From Planctomycetaceae bacterium (lineage in GTDB: Bacteria; Planctomycetota; UBA1135; GCA-002686595), in the NCBI GenBank assembly GCA_016125265.1, contig WGMC01000018.1:62001-126000 (forward strand): a stretch of DNA of 64,000 bases, in the 5' to 3' direction. A program made the position numbers and the translations under genes. The stretch's first letter is position 1; the number at the start of each line of letters is the position of its first letter. Shown piece after piece: positions 28,002-37,256 of the stretch. Under the pieces are notes generated by a model. That model did not search any database, was not told the origin of the DNA, and saw only the letters and a list, made by a program, of their open reading frames with translations.

Positions 28002-28624
28002 AGGTGGCGCGCCAGTTCGGGGTGCGGCTGGGCGATCACCACGTCGCGCGCTAGGGTGCCCGATGCTGTCGTTAGGCGCACGGCCGCGGCTACGGACGAG
28101 CGCACGTCCCCCACGCCGCCCGTGATCGTGAAGAAGGACTTGCCGCCGAGGCCGTTGGCGATGCGCAGGTCCAAGAGATCGACGGTGGCGGTTTTGAGCG
28201 AGAGGTCGGCGGCGAGCAGTGCGCTCGCCACTGTGTTCGTTTCGATCACGCCGATGGCGTCGAGTCGGCCCTGGATGTGACCGCCGCGGCGGCGCAGGCC
28301 GACGAGCACTTGCGGATGCACCTGCGGCAGGAAGAGTCGATCCACGAGGTCGCCCTGCGCGAGCTCCACACCGCGGTCGAGGCCTTGGCGCACGTCCTCC
28401 ACCGACCCCGTGAACAAGAGCACGTACTTGCCCGGGTGCACCGGCGACGCCAGCAGCATCTCCACACTCGCCTGCCAGAGCACACCGTCGGCCACCGCGA
28501 TGCCGCGCGCCACCGAGCAGCATTCGATCAAACCGATGGTCGGCGACAGCTCCACGTCCTCGCGCAGGGCGGGGTTGAAGTCGTTGCGCGGCAGGCTGCC
28601 GTTCGTTTCGCTCGTGGCGGGCAT
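27998..28624 (-). CDS. Tandem-domain microcompartment shell protein (BMC-T, PduT-like)
   Basis: Trimeric shell tile made of two BMC domains, forming a pseudohexamer in a microcompartment facet. It is 208 residues: domain 1 about residues 27-116 (TIGLIECCSVARGIAVADG to VHPQVL), domain 2 about 121-205 (AIGVIETNTVASALLAADLS to IAQPHPEL). Domain order and the HPGKY/GLGGKS loops match PduT. In PduT the first-domain pore residue is a Cys that carries an iron-sulfur cluster (sequence CPGK); here it is His63 (HPGK), so that cluster should be absent. It is the last gene of the operon, 10 bases after the second BMC-H gene, and its TAG lies in a repeat module. Confidence 0.92.
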   Translation of the reverse strand: MPATSETNGSLPRNDFNPALREDVELSPTIGLIECCSVARGIAVADGVLWQASVEMLLASPVHPGKYVLLFTGSVEDVRQGLDRGVELAQGDLVDRLFLPQVHPQVLVGLRRRGGHIQGRLDAIGVIETNTVASALLAADLSLKTATVDLLDLRIANGLGGKSFFTITGGVGDVRSSVAAAVRLTTASGTLARDVVIAQPHPELARHL

Positions 28625-28634
28625 GGGCTGGAAC

Positions 28635-28925
28635 TCAGGAACCTTCGGGCAGCTTGGGCAGGAAACGCTCCAAATCGTCGGCGGGGCGCGGGATCACGTG
28701 CACGGCGATCAGCTCGCCCACACGGCGCGCGGCGGCGGCGCCGGCCTCGGTCGCGGCCTTCACGGCGCCGACCTCACCGCGGATCATCACGGTGACGAGC
28801 GCGCCGCCCGAGTTCTCCTTGCCGAGCAGCGTGACCTTGGCGGCCTTGCACATGGCATCGGCGGCTTCGATGGCGCCGACCATGCCCTTCGTCTCGATTA
28901 GGCCCAGGGCGATGAGGGAGTCCAT
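28635..28925 (-). CDS. Hexameric microcompartment shell protein (BMC-H)
   Basis: Single BMC domain of 96 residues, forming the flat hexamers of a microcompartment facet, PduA/EutM type. It starts [20 protein letters not shown] and contains the pore loop KENSGGAL, then [14 protein letters not shown], ending [19 protein letters not shown]. The ATG is at 28925. It sits between the aldehyde dehydrogenase and the BMC-T gene. Compared with the other BMC-H of this operon it differs most at the pore loop (NSGG against KATA), so the two hexamers probably differ in pore chemistry. Confidence 0.96.
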   Translation of the reverse strand: MDSLIALGLIETKGMVGAIEAADAMCKAAKVTLLGKENSGGALVTVMIRGEVGAVKAATEAGAAAARRVGELIAVHVIPRPADDLERFLPKLPEGS

Positions 28926-28997
28926 GGATTCGTGGGTTCAGGGAGCTGGGGTGGGCCCGGGCGCCAAGGTGCGCGGGCGCGGGATCGCAATGGTACG

Positions 28998-30761
28998 TCA
29001 GGCCTTGCACGCGCCGGTACGGGTGTCCTGGTGGGGGCAACCGCGGCACGGGCCGAGGGGACAGCCGGCGCCCTGCTGGAGGGCGGCGGAGGGCTTCGGG
29101 ATCGCCTGCGCGATGGGCCGCGGAGCTTGGGCGGCGGGTTTGGCGGCGGGCGCGCCGCCGCTGGGCGCCTGGACGGAGCTGTAGGGACGAGGGGCCTGCG
29201 GCGCGTTTTGTGCGGCCACGGGAACGTGCACGGGCGCAGCCACCCGGGGCGCTCCCCCCGCGGGCACTTCGACGGGCGGCGCGGCCCGGGTGGCGCTGAC
29301 CGCCCCCCGCTCCATGGCCGGATCCCCGCTCAACCCACTCCCCCGCGGCACACCGTCGAGCCCCACGAGAGCCTGCGCCCGGCGCACGTCGCGCTCGTAA
29401 CGCGCCTCCCAATCGGGCGCGGTCAAGCCGACCCGCTTGATGTTGATGAGGTGACGCGCGCTGATGTTGTCCGAGGTGATGTTGCCGGCGAGCGGACCGC
29501 AGCCCAGGCTCATCGACGGCATCAGGCCGCTCGAGTACCCAACCGCGCCCTGGCTCGTCGGGCCGTTCAAAACGATGCGGCTCGCGGGCTTTTGCGCGAA
29601 CCAGGCCTCCTGCACTTCCCTGTCGCCGGCCCACAGGCCGATCGTGTGGCCGAGGCCGCCGTGGTGCAGGATTTCCTTGCTGAGCTTGCAGCCCTCCTGC
29701 CAACCGTCCACGACGTGCACGGAGAGCAGCGGGCAGAGGATCTCGATCGACAGCGGGAACTTGGGGCCCACACCGCCCTGGTGCGCGAGCAACAAGCTGG
29801 TCGAGCGCGGCACGACGAACCCCGCTTGTTCGGCCACACGCCAGGGATCCTGGCCCACGACCTCGGGGTTCATGTGCCCGCCGCGGTTGGCGTAGCGCTC
29901 GAGCTTTTGTGTTTCTTCGGGACTGCAGAGGTGCGCGCCGCGGCGCACGAGTTCGCCAAGCACCTTCTCCGCGATCGGCCGGTCCAGCACCAGCGCCTGC
30001 TCCGAACAGCACAGCGTCGCGTTGTCGAAACTCTGGCTGGCCACGATCCAACGCGCGGCCTTCGCCACATCCGCAGTGCGGTCCACGTACACCGGCACGT
30101 TGCCCGGACCGACTCCAAAAGCCGGTTTGCCGCTCGAATAGGCCGCTTGCACCAATCCGGAGCCCCCCGTCGCGAGGATCAGCTTCACGTCCGGATGGCG
30201 CATGAGCGCGTTGGTGGATTCCACCGTCGGATCGCTCAAGGACTGCACCAGGTCCGCGGGCGCGCCGGCGCGCTCGAGCGCCCGCCGCATCACCTCGACC
30301 GTCTCGCCGATGCAGCGTTTGGCACGCGGGTGCGGGCTGATGACGATCGCGTTGCGCCCCTTCAGCGCGATCAGCGCCTTGCCGATCGCCGTCGACGTCG
30401 GGTTCGTGGTCGGCACGATGCCCGCCACCACGCCGATGGGGCTCGCGATTTCGATCACACCGCGCTCCTCGTGCCGCGCGATGACGCCGACTGTCGGCTC
30501 CTTTTCGATGGAGCGCCAGATGCCCTCGCTGGCGTGCAGGTTCTTGAGCGTCTTGTCGGCGACGCGACCGATGCCGGTTTCCTCGACCGCGAGCCGCGCC
30601 AAATCCGCCGCTCCCCTAGCCGCGGCCGCGACCAGGGCCTTCGCCACGTCGTCCGTGCGCCGCTGGTCCCAGGTGGCAGCCTCGGCCTGGGCCAGGACGG
30701 CCCGGCGCACGTGGTCGCGCACCTCCTGCAGGGCGCGCAAATCGGGATCGAGATGCTGCAC
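28998..30761 (-). CDS. CoA-acylating aldehyde dehydrogenase with Cys-rich tail
   Basis: Oxidises an aldehyde to acyl-CoA with NAD+ and CoA, the usual core step of a metabolosome (PduP/EutE group). It is 587 residues. The catalytic domain fills about residues 10-465, with [14 protein letters not shown] near 117-130, [15 protein letters not shown] and [11 protein letters not shown] near 199-226, and the catalytic Cys in [10 protein letters not shown] (Cys251/Cys252). Family members end near 460-480. Here a Pro/Ala-rich linker of about 95 residues leads to a terminal segment (566-587) with four Cys spaced C-x4-C-x2-C-x9-C, which looks like a metal-binding knuckle. The extension may also act as an encapsulation tail; that is inference. 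It lies between two BMC-H genes. Confidence 0.92.
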   Translation of the reverse strand: MQHLDPDLRALQEVRDHVRRAVLAQAEAATWDQRRTDDVAKALVAAAARGAADLARLAVEETGIGRVADKTLKNLHASEGIWRSIEKEPTVGVIARHEERGVIEIASPIGVVAGIVPTTNPTSTAIGKALIALKGRNAIVISPHPRAKRCIGETVEVMRRALERAGAPADLVQSLSDPTVESTNALMRHPDVKLILATGGSGLVQAAYSSGKPAFGVGPGNVPVYVDRTADVAKAARWIVASQSFDNATLCCSEQALVLDRPIAEKVLGELVRRGAHLCSPEETQKLERYANRGGHMNPEVVGQDPWRVAEQAGFVVPRSTSLLLAHQGGVGPKFPLSIEILCPLLSVHVVDGWQEGCKLSKEILHHGGLGHTIGLWAGDREVQEAWFAQKPASRIVLNGPTSQGAVGYSSGLMPSMSLGCGPLAGNITSDNISARHLINIKRVGLTAPDWEARYERDVRRAQALVGLDGVPRGSGLSGDPAMERGAVSATRAAPPVEVPAGGAPRVAAPVHVPVAAQNAPQAPRPYSSVQAPSGGAPAAKPAAQAPRPIAQAIPKPSAALQQGAGCPLGPCRGCPHQDTRTGACKA

Positions 30762-30806
30762 GGGTGGTGTCGCGGCGCTCGAGCGTGAGCGCCGCGTCGG
30801 GACCGA

Positions 30807-31139
<333 letters not shown>

Positions 31140-31146
31140 CGTCTGA

Positions 31147-31152
31147 CTCCTT
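31147..31152 (-). promoter_or_regulatory. Ribosome binding site fixing the TTG start of the first BMC-H
   Basis: AAGGAG on the minus strand, 7 bases before the TTG at 31139. It is one of the clearest Shine-Dalgarno matches in the window and decides the start. Confidence 0.75.
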
Positions 31153-31290
31153 CGCGGTTCGCGCCGAGGTTGGCGCGGTGGTTCGGCGCCCGACCCATGC
31201 GGAGCACCGGGGGCGGCGGCGCCCCTTGGGGGCCCCGAGTGTAGCGCCGGCGGCCCGCGGGAGGAGCGCCGCGGAAACGGCCGCCCCGGG

Positions 31291-32682
31291 CTAACTGCCC
31301 GTTCCCAGCTCCACCGGCTCCGACTGGGCCACGATGGACCAATCCGGTGTGCGCACCAGCAACACCGCCCAGACCGGACCACCCGCGAAGGCCGCCCGAG
31401 CCGCCTCGGAAAGCTGCACCCTGGCCCGGCCGTCGGCCCCGAAGGCGCCCTTCAGCTCCGGGAAGTCGAGGGCGGCCTCGAACAGCTCGTCGCGCAGCAG
31501 CGGGATGCGCGCCTTGCCCAGGGCGAAACCCGGGCCGGTGGAGCGCGCCAGCAGCAACGAGAACTCGAGGCCCGGCTCGAAACCCAGGTCCAACTCCGCG
31601 GCCGCGGCGCCGGGGCCGGGCAGGGGCTCGAGGCGCAGGGTCGGCGCGCCGCGCTCCCGCAGGGCCGCGGCCACGTCGCTTCCCGGGTCGCCCTCCACCA
31701 ATCCCGCGCTCAGAAGCGCGCTGTGGATCGCGGCGGACAAGAGCTCGTACCCCTCCCGCCGCGGGTGCGCGTCGTGGAAGAAGAGGCGCTCCTTGCCAAA
31801 CTCCGCGATCCAGGGTTTCGCGAGCGCCGCCTGGTCGACCAGCAGCGCGCCGTTGGCCGCCGCCGCGCGCCGGATCGCCGCGTTGACCGTCGGCAGCACG
31901 AGCCCGTCCTCGATGGCGTAGGTCAAGAAGACCACCTCCGCCCCACCGGCCCGCGCCTCCCGAGCGATGCGCCCGAGGTCGCGCTCGATCCAGGTCGCCG
32001 CGAGGGACTCCTCGCCCTCCTCCAGCACCCCACCGCCGATCTCGAACTCGACCAGTTGCCCGTCGCGGTCGAGGGTGCGCACCAGCGCGCGCCCGTCGCC
32101 CAGCTCCGTGCGCTGCACCTGCCCCGGCGCCGGCGGATTCGCGAGCACCGCGGGATCCGTGACGGGCCGCGGAGCCGAAGCGCCGCTCGCATCCGCACGC
32201 TCCTCCCCCCCGGCCCCCGGCCGCAGCCCAAACCGCTGCGCCAAGATCAACGTGAGCTTCGCCGTGCGCAGGTGCATGTACCAGGGCTCACCGCCGTCCT
32301 CCGACGCCATGGCCCCGCGCGACCAAGCGTTGTTAACCCCCGCGAGCACGAGCACAACCGCCGGCCGGTAGCGCTCCAAGTCCCCCGGCAACCCCGCCAC
32401 GAGATGCCCCGTGTGCTTCCCGACCTGCCCGCGGTTCACCACACGCGCCGTAGGCTCCGCGACCCGAAGCCGCGCCTCGAGCTGCGCCGGCCACGTGTGC
32501 TCCGGAGCGACGTTGAGCCCATAGGTATGGCTATCCCCCAACGCCAAGAGACTGACACCCTGCCCCGCCCCGTGCCCCGCCCGCGACCCACCCCCGACGA
32601 CGAGAGCCGCCCCCTGCAGCGCCACCTCGAGCAACAAGAGCCCAAGCCCCAACGCCAACACCCGTCCCCATCCACGCGACAT
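31291..32682 (-). CDS. SGNH/GDSL-type hydrolase, membrane-anchored or secreted
   Basis: Serine esterase/acyltransferase-like fold, 463 residues. An N-terminal hydrophobic segment (about residues 7-30) is a signal anchor. Block I GDSHTYG holds the nucleophile Ser51, NRGQVG is block II, AGVNNAW (Asn118) is block III, and DAHP (Asp304, His306) provides the catalytic Asp-His; all four SGNH blocks are present. An insert of about 90 residues separates blocks III and V, and a C-terminal beta domain (about 350-463) follows. It is on the same strand as the microcompartment genes, 150 bases upstream; whether it is functionally linked is unknown. Acetyl-ester removal from a surface glycan is one plausible job. 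Confidence 0.85.
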   Translation of the reverse strand: MSRGWGRVLALGLGLLLLEVALQGAALVVGGGSRAGHGAGQGVSLLALGDSHTYGLNVAPEHTWPAQLEARLRVAEPTARVVNRGQVGKHTGHLVAGLPGDLERYRPAVVLVLAGVNNAWSRGAMASEDGGEPWYMHLRTAKLTLILAQRFGLRPGAGGEERADASGASAPRPVTDPAVLANPPAPGQVQRTELGDGRALVRTLDRDGQLVEFEIGGGVLEEGEESLAATWIERDLGRIAREARAGGAEVVFLTYAIEDGLVLPTVNAAIRRAAAANGALLVDQAALAKPWIAEFGKERLFFHDAHPRREGYELLSAAIHSALLSAGLVEGDPGSDVAAALRERGAPTLRLEPLPGPGAAAAELDLGFEPGLEFSLLLARSTGPGFALGKARIPLLRDELFEAALDFPELKGAFGADGRARVQLSEAARAAFAGGPVWAVLLVRTPDWSIVAQSEPVELGTGS

Positions 32683-32797
32683 AGACCGTTACTCTACGCC
32701 TTCCCGCACCCCTCACCCAGGACCCGCAGGACCGAAGTTGGCGGCCGCCTCACTGCCTCATGTCTCCTTAAGGCCCAACAGAACGGTCGTAACTCGT

Positions 32798-34024
32798 TCA
32801 CCAAACGGCATAGGGCACAACCTGAACTGCGGTCGAACCGTCGACATTTGCGGCGCCCAACGTGCGGCCAAATATCTGGCCAGTGAAAGTTTCAATGTGG
32901 CCCATAGCGGTGGGAAGCTCTGAGTGGGGCAGCTGGGCATTGAAGATGATTGCGCCGACCCCCTCGGCGGAGAAATATTCGCGAGATAGTTGGTACCCCT
33001 CGGGGTTCGGCGTGACCGCAAAAGTTCCTCTTACGATGACGTAGCGAGAGTCGTTAACCAGCTCTTCTCGATGAGCAGACACCGCGCTCAAGGTGATCGC
33101 GGTCCTTGCGCCCTTGGCCGAATCGGGATCCACGACGATATCCTCCCGAGCAGCAAAGACTAGCAGGCGATCGAGCTCCTGAATGCGATCGTCTTGCAGA
33201 ACAAGCGCCTCGTACTGAGTGAGCTGACCAAGGCCGTATAGATAGTTGATTACCTTTGTGGCTCGCGCACCCAACGTAAGGCCTGCGGCGACAAATTGGT
33301 CGGTTCGTTTAGTTAGGCTTGACGCGCTGCCTCCCGCAGACAGGATCGGCGCTTGGATCGACCCTTCTGTTTTGTTGATGTCCTCCGTCGTTTGCGTAGA
33401 CGACTGCAACGTTAGTTGCCCCTGGTCAAACTGAGTGAAAAGTTGATTTAGTTGCGACTCATGAAGGTATAAGTAGTCAACAGGTGCCCTCAAAAGACCC
33501 TGCAAGCCCTGTGCCTTCAGCTCCTCGATCTTCGCAAGATTGGCGCTCATGTCTTCGACAAGTTTCTCGATCCTCGAAGTCTCGCCCCAGTCACGGACAG
33601 GAGCGGATGTCGACAGGATCGTAATGGCCGCGGCCCCTGTGAGCCACACGCCCAGGAACTTGCCAGAAACAGAAGGCATTGGGCGCTTGGACAGCGCGCG
33701 CGCCGCAGTAACCGCATATAGAACTGCTGCGCTCGAAAAAATTAGGCGAATAATCGAAAGGTTGCCCTCGGTGTAGCCGAACGGCCATCGAATAATGTAT
33801 CGGGCGCCCGAAAGCCAAAAGGCCAGATCTCGCCATTTTTCAGCCCAAAAGAACTCCCTCCACCAATCCGGAAATAACAAGGAGCCTGCGCCAACCCAAG
33901 TTGATACCGCGAGAGCAATCAAACCTAAACGGCGAGACCAGCAGCGCCATCGGGATGTAGACCGAGATGATGACGTCCGCTCGATACAACTATCTCTCGC
34001 TGTGGTTTCGGGTGCTTGTGTCAT
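32798..34024 (-). CDS. Membrane protein of unknown function in AT-richer patch
   Basis: I do not recognise this gene. ATG at 34024 gives 408 residues with three hydrophobic segments in the first 150 residues (around LGLIALAVSTWVGAGSLLF, LIFSSAAVLYAVTAARAL and FLGVWLTGAAAITIL). They are followed by a helical stretch that could form a coiled coil (ETSRIEKLVEDMSANLAKIEELKAQ) and a soluble domain of about 200 residues ending in a beta-rich part. Base composition is clearly lower in GC than its neighbours (23 of 60 at 33421-33480) and codon choice differs accordingly, which suggests recent transfer. It lies 280 bases downstream of the TIR-like gene on the same strand, so they could be partners. 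Confidence 0.75.
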   Translation of the reverse strand: MTQAPETTARDSCIERTSSSRSTSRWRCWSRRLGLIALAVSTWVGAGSLLFPDWWREFFWAEKWRDLAFWLSGARYIIRWPFGYTEGNLSIIRLIFSSAAVLYAVTAARALSKRPMPSVSGKFLGVWLTGAAAITILSTSAPVRDWGETSRIEKLVEDMSANLAKIEELKAQGLQGLLRAPVDYLYLHESQLNQLFTQFDQGQLTLQSSTQTTEDINKTEGSIQAPILSAGGSASSLTKRTDQFVAAGLTLGARATKVINYLYGLGQLTQYEALVLQDDRIQELDRLLVFAAREDIVVDPDSAKGARTAITLSAVSAHREELVNDSRYVIVRGTFAVTPNPEGYQLSREYFSAEGVGAIIFNAQLPHSELPTAMGHIETFTGQIFGRTLGAANVDGSTAVQVVPYAVW

Positions 34025-34304
34025 ATTTTTGAGTCGGGCCCCTCTACGCAACCAAGGCCATCGCAAAAAAAAACGCGCGAACGCAACTACAGTCCTGGCG
34101 CGAGTTGCGACAGGGGTGAGAAAACTAGTTTACTACGGCCGCAACAGAGAAGGGGCGTTCGTTTCGTCAGTTCTTCCGCAAAAACTGTCCACCTCACGCT
34201 CGCGGCTGTGGTTTTGGCCTTGACCTTGCCGGTCATCGGCGAATTGTGCAGCATGCGGGCGGGGCCCGCTTCTGCCGCATCGCGGCCGCATCGAGCCGAG
34301 TCTT

Positions 34305-35444
34305 TCACTGGCGTCGGTTGGAACGCACCTTCGGAGCCTCGGCTTCTTCCACCATCTTTCGGAACGGGTGGGGGATCGACTTGCCGGGCTCCTTCGCCGC
34401 GTTCCGAAGGTAGTCCGCAACACTCTTCCTCAGTCGCGAGGCCCACTCCGGCTCTCGAGTTTCATAAATTATTACTCGCAGATGTCGGAGGTCGAACGGT
34501 ACATCTTCCAGTTGGCCCGCCGTGAAAACGACGGGCTTTCGTGCGGCGTGGGCGAGACCAAGTTCGTAGAAGACGTTCGGGTTCTTGCCAGATAGGTCTG
34601 CGAGTAGGAGCTTCGATTTCTCGATCTGCTCCCAAATCTGCTCCACGACGCTACCAGTCGTGAAGAGTTCATCAGCGCGGATTGGCTCGAAGCCCGCATC
34701 CTTTATTGCCGGCATATAGATGTCGGTGTAGTACCTGTCGAACCACTCGCCGAACGGCATCATCACGAAGCATGTGTCGAGAAACTCCCGAATCCTGGGT
34801 TCCTTCGAAACCACCGGGCTCGGGAGCTTATCCGCGGGAGTAACCACGACGGCGCTGGTGGAAAATGCGCTAGTATCCTCCGAGGTAACCGCCGCTGGCG
34901 CGAAAGCGCGCAGGTACCTGAGGTTCTCCAAAAAGATTCTCGCAAACTGTTCAGCGCGGTCCCGTGGGATGCTAAATTCGCGCGTCAGCGTATTCAGGAA
35001 GAACTCGTCCTCAGGAATGCGTTTGCCCCCGTAGTGCTTTTCAACTGCCTCGAACTCTTTGACGCTTCGAAATGCACGCAGCAGTGCGTCCGACCGCTGG
35101 TTGGGAGAGCCTGGCGCGACTACATCCTGGCCAAGCTGCGCGAGCTGCACCGTTGCCTTCGGACCCGAGCCTGTCACAAGTGCATACTGGTTTGCAGACC
35201 GTAGGAGATCCAGAAAACGCCAGTCGGCAGACTGCCTGAAGCCTACAGCAACCGCGACATCCTGCGCAGGCATTGGATTGCCGGCGTTTTTCTCTTCGAT
35301 CGCCTTGGCGATACCGAGCGCGTCTTCTAAGGAATTCTTTGGGAAGGTCCACGGCTTTCCTTTGGCCGAAGTCGCGTCGCCCGCAGCGCTCGGGCGCTTC
35401 TTGGCCGGCAGTCGCTTAGCCACCTTGTCGGAGTTTTTAGCCAT
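34305..35444 (-). CDS. Protein with C-terminal nucleoside deoxyribosyltransferase/TIR-like domain
   Basis: 379 residues in two parts. Residues 35-180 are helical with two winged-helix-like segments (DVAVAVGFRQSADWRFLDLLRSANQY and EFFLNTLTREFSIP). Residues 223-330 form a Rossmann-like domain of the deoxyribosyltransferase/TIR-like superfamily: CFVMMPFGEWFDRYY, IRADELFTTGSVVEQIW, LADLSGKNPNVFYELGLAHA with conserved Asn288 and Glu294, and VPFDLRHLRVIIYE. Such domains are nucleotide- or NAD-active effectors in several antiphage systems, so an abortive-infection role is plausible but only inferred. The N-terminus is Lys-rich. Composition is AT-richer than the window. The ATG is at 35444. Confidence 0.75.
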   Translation of the reverse strand: MAKNSDKVAKRLPAKKRPSAAGDATSAKGKPWTFPKNSLEDALGIAKAIEEKNAGNPMPAQDVAVAVGFRQSADWRFLDLLRSANQYALVTGSGPKATVQLAQLGQDVVAPGSPNQRSDALLRAFRSVKEFEAVEKHYGGKRIPEDEFFLNTLTREFSIPRDRAEQFARIFLENLRYLRAFAPAAVTSEDTSAFSTSAVVVTPADKLPSPVVSKEPRIREFLDTCFVMMPFGEWFDRYYTDIYMPAIKDAGFEPIRADELFTTGSVVEQIWEQIEKSKLLLADLSGKNPNVFYELGLAHAARKPVVFTAGQLEDVPFDLRHLRVIIYETREPEWASRLRKSVADYLRNAAKEPGKSIPHPFRKMVEEAEAPKVRSNRRQ

Positions 35445-36444
35445 TCAAACCTCCTCAAAATTCCGTCTTGATACGGCAAACGTGTATTCGGCGGGGTCGT
35501 GGGCTCCAGGTAGGTACGGACGGCGGGGGTAGCGCGCTGCCAGGACCGATTGCGGCTGGCGGTCGGGAGACTCTGGAGAAGCGAGTCCAGGCGCTGGACC
35601 CAGCTGGCGCAAGCGACGTGGCCGCGGGTGTGTTGGGTGCGCACGCGCTCGGGCCGGGATTCCTCGGGGCGCGGGCGGAAGCGGTGCACGCACACATGGC
35701 TTCGCGGGCGCAGACCGGGGGGGGAGACTCTGTTCCTGGGTGCTTTGGCCAGCTCTTGGCAGCCCGGCGACCCGCGAATGGGTGTCCCGCCGTTGACCCG
35801 AGGCGGCCCGCCAGACAGATGTGCGGGTCTCTCTGTCCGGACGGCGTGCGGAACGACGGTGACTTGGCGCTGCTCGCGAGCATTCTGTGGGGCGAATGAC
35901 CGTGAAGCTGCAGGGCCGCGGGCGTAACCCGAAGCGGGACGAACTGCACAGCGGAGAGAGCCTACCTTGCGGCTACGAAATGCGCAACCCCCACCATACG
36001 GATCCAGGGCCCCCACAATGAACCGAGGGTAGACGCGTGGTCGAAGGGCACCGGTCCGTCTGGTGCGTGGCCCTGGGGATCTAGCCTGTCGCGGGACTCA
36101 CTCCCGTCGACGTTGAGTGATTCTCGGGCGGCTAGGCAGGGGATCTGGAGTCGGGCGTGGACCCCGAGCGCCGGCTGCCGCCCATCCGGGTCCAGGGGTG
36201 CGCGCTGGCGACGGTCACCAAAGGTGAACGCTCTCGTGTCGGGAGGCGTGCCCCATTTGGTGGCGAACAGTCAAATGGCCTCGCGTCCCCCACCTTACCA
36301 CCCCGTACATCCATGGGGGCACCCCCCCGCGGAACGCCGCGAGCGAACGCGGCGACTGGTCGAGTTCAGGCGGGAACTGCTTGGACCTTCGCGGCCCGGA
36401 GAACAGCCTGTCCGAAGTCGGGGTGTTCGCAAAGACGCATCGGG
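35445..36444. other. About 1 kb without a recognisable gene
   Basis: Open frames here read as Arg/Pro-rich noise on both strands and I see no protein family in any of them. The position, directly downstream of the AbiEi-like gene, is where an AbiEii nucleotidyltransferase toxin would be expected. I found none of its conserved sequence, so the toxin is absent or decayed beyond recognition by eye. Confidence 0.5.
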
Positions 36445-37182
36445 TTACTTTTTTGCTTGCCACAACTTCGCGGTCGGGAGTCCGGAGAAGGCTCCGAAAT
36501 CGAACCGAGAGAGTGGGTTGAGCGCTGCGCGCAGGCGCGCGAGCGCGGGCTTCGAAGCGCCCATTTGGTCACCGAGGGCGCCTAACAGGGCGATCACGCG
36601 CGGAGGTTCCGTCGCTGCGACCTGCAGCAGTCGCCGGTAGCACCCGTCCCTACCGAGGAGCTGGAGTGTGCGCCGGATCGTGTCTTCGGGCGAAAGCTCG
36701 CTCTCGCGTCCGCGGCGGCGCAGGAAGTCGAGCAGCGCCGCGTCGGTCTCACGGAGGGCAGCCCACGCCGCGGGCCTTCGCGTGCGAACGACAGTGCCGG
36801 CGCCGACCAACTTGCGGGGAAGATTGGAAGCGCTGGTGGCGAGGTCCGCTCGCGCGGCGCTTTGTGTGGTGAAGCCAAGCAGCGCGGCCGCCGCGAGGCC
36901 CGCCGGAAACATGGGGCGGTCGCTGGCCGCGAGTTGGCGTAGGACGGAGGGATTGGGGCGACTCTGCCCAAGTGCGGTGGGTCTTCCGCGGTAGTAGACA
37001 CCCTTGCTCAAGCGCTCCACGAGCTTGGCCCGAGTCAAGCGCGACAAGGCCTGGGCCACGGCCGAAAAAGGAAGATCGCTGAAGTCGTCCAAGCGCCACA
37101 CCCGCTCGCCCCCACGCTCGATTTGGCTTCGCACAGCTTCCGCCACGCTGCGATGGGCGGGCGCCTTCTTCCTGCTGGCCAT
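36445..37182 (-). CDS. AbiEi-like antitoxin / DUF6088-type regulator
   Basis: 245 residues. The N-terminal third is a winged helix (IERGGERVWRLDDFSDLPFSAVAQALSRL, then LVERLSKGVYYRGRPTALGQSRP), as in the antitoxin of type IV AbiE systems, which binds DNA and silences its own operon. The middle continues FPAGLAAAALLGFTTQ, another feature of that group. In AbiE operons the nucleotidyltransferase toxin follows directly; here about 1 kb of non-coding sequence follows, so the antitoxin appears to be an orphan. GC content is near the chromosomal average, unlike the two genes after it. ATG at 37182. Confidence 0.75.
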   Translation of the reverse strand: MASRKKAPAHRSVAEAVRSQIERGGERVWRLDDFSDLPFSAVAQALSRLTRAKLVERLSKGVYYRGRPTALGQSRPNPSVLRQLAASDRPMFPAGLAAAALLGFTTQSAARADLATSASNLPRKLVGAGTVVRTRRPAAWAALRETDAALLDFLRRRGRESELSPEDTIRRTLQLLGRDGCYRRLLQVAATEPPRVIALLGALGDQMGASKPALARLRAALNPLSRFDFGAFSGLPTAKLWQAKK

Positions 37183-37189
37183 GCGTGAA

Positions 37190-37240
37190 GGATCGTCCGC
37201 CCGGCGCTAGGCGTCAAGTTTTCCCGCAATAAAACATGAC
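37190..37240 (-). promoter_or_regulatory. Candidate promoter of the AbiEi-like gene
   Basis: On the minus strand TTGACG (37212-37217) is preceded by an AT-rich stretch (37217-37239) unusual for this GC-rich DNA. A GATCCT lies 17 bases further on, just before the ATG, so the message would be nearly leaderless. The match is weak and is offered only as a candidate. Confidence 0.3.
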
Positions 37241-37256
37241 ATTTGCCGCCGGTGGC

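Noticed and set aside
34305..35444. Classical metabolic nucleoside 2-deoxyribosyltransferase
   Set aside because: The C-terminal domain shares the fold motif, but the long N-terminal part and the atypical composition do not suit a simple salvage enzyme; kept as a TIR-like/deoxyribosyltransferase-like domain.
32798..37240. Prophage or transposon
   Set aside because: No transposase, integrase, terminal inverted repeats or flanking tRNA could be seen, so only a compositional patch is reported.
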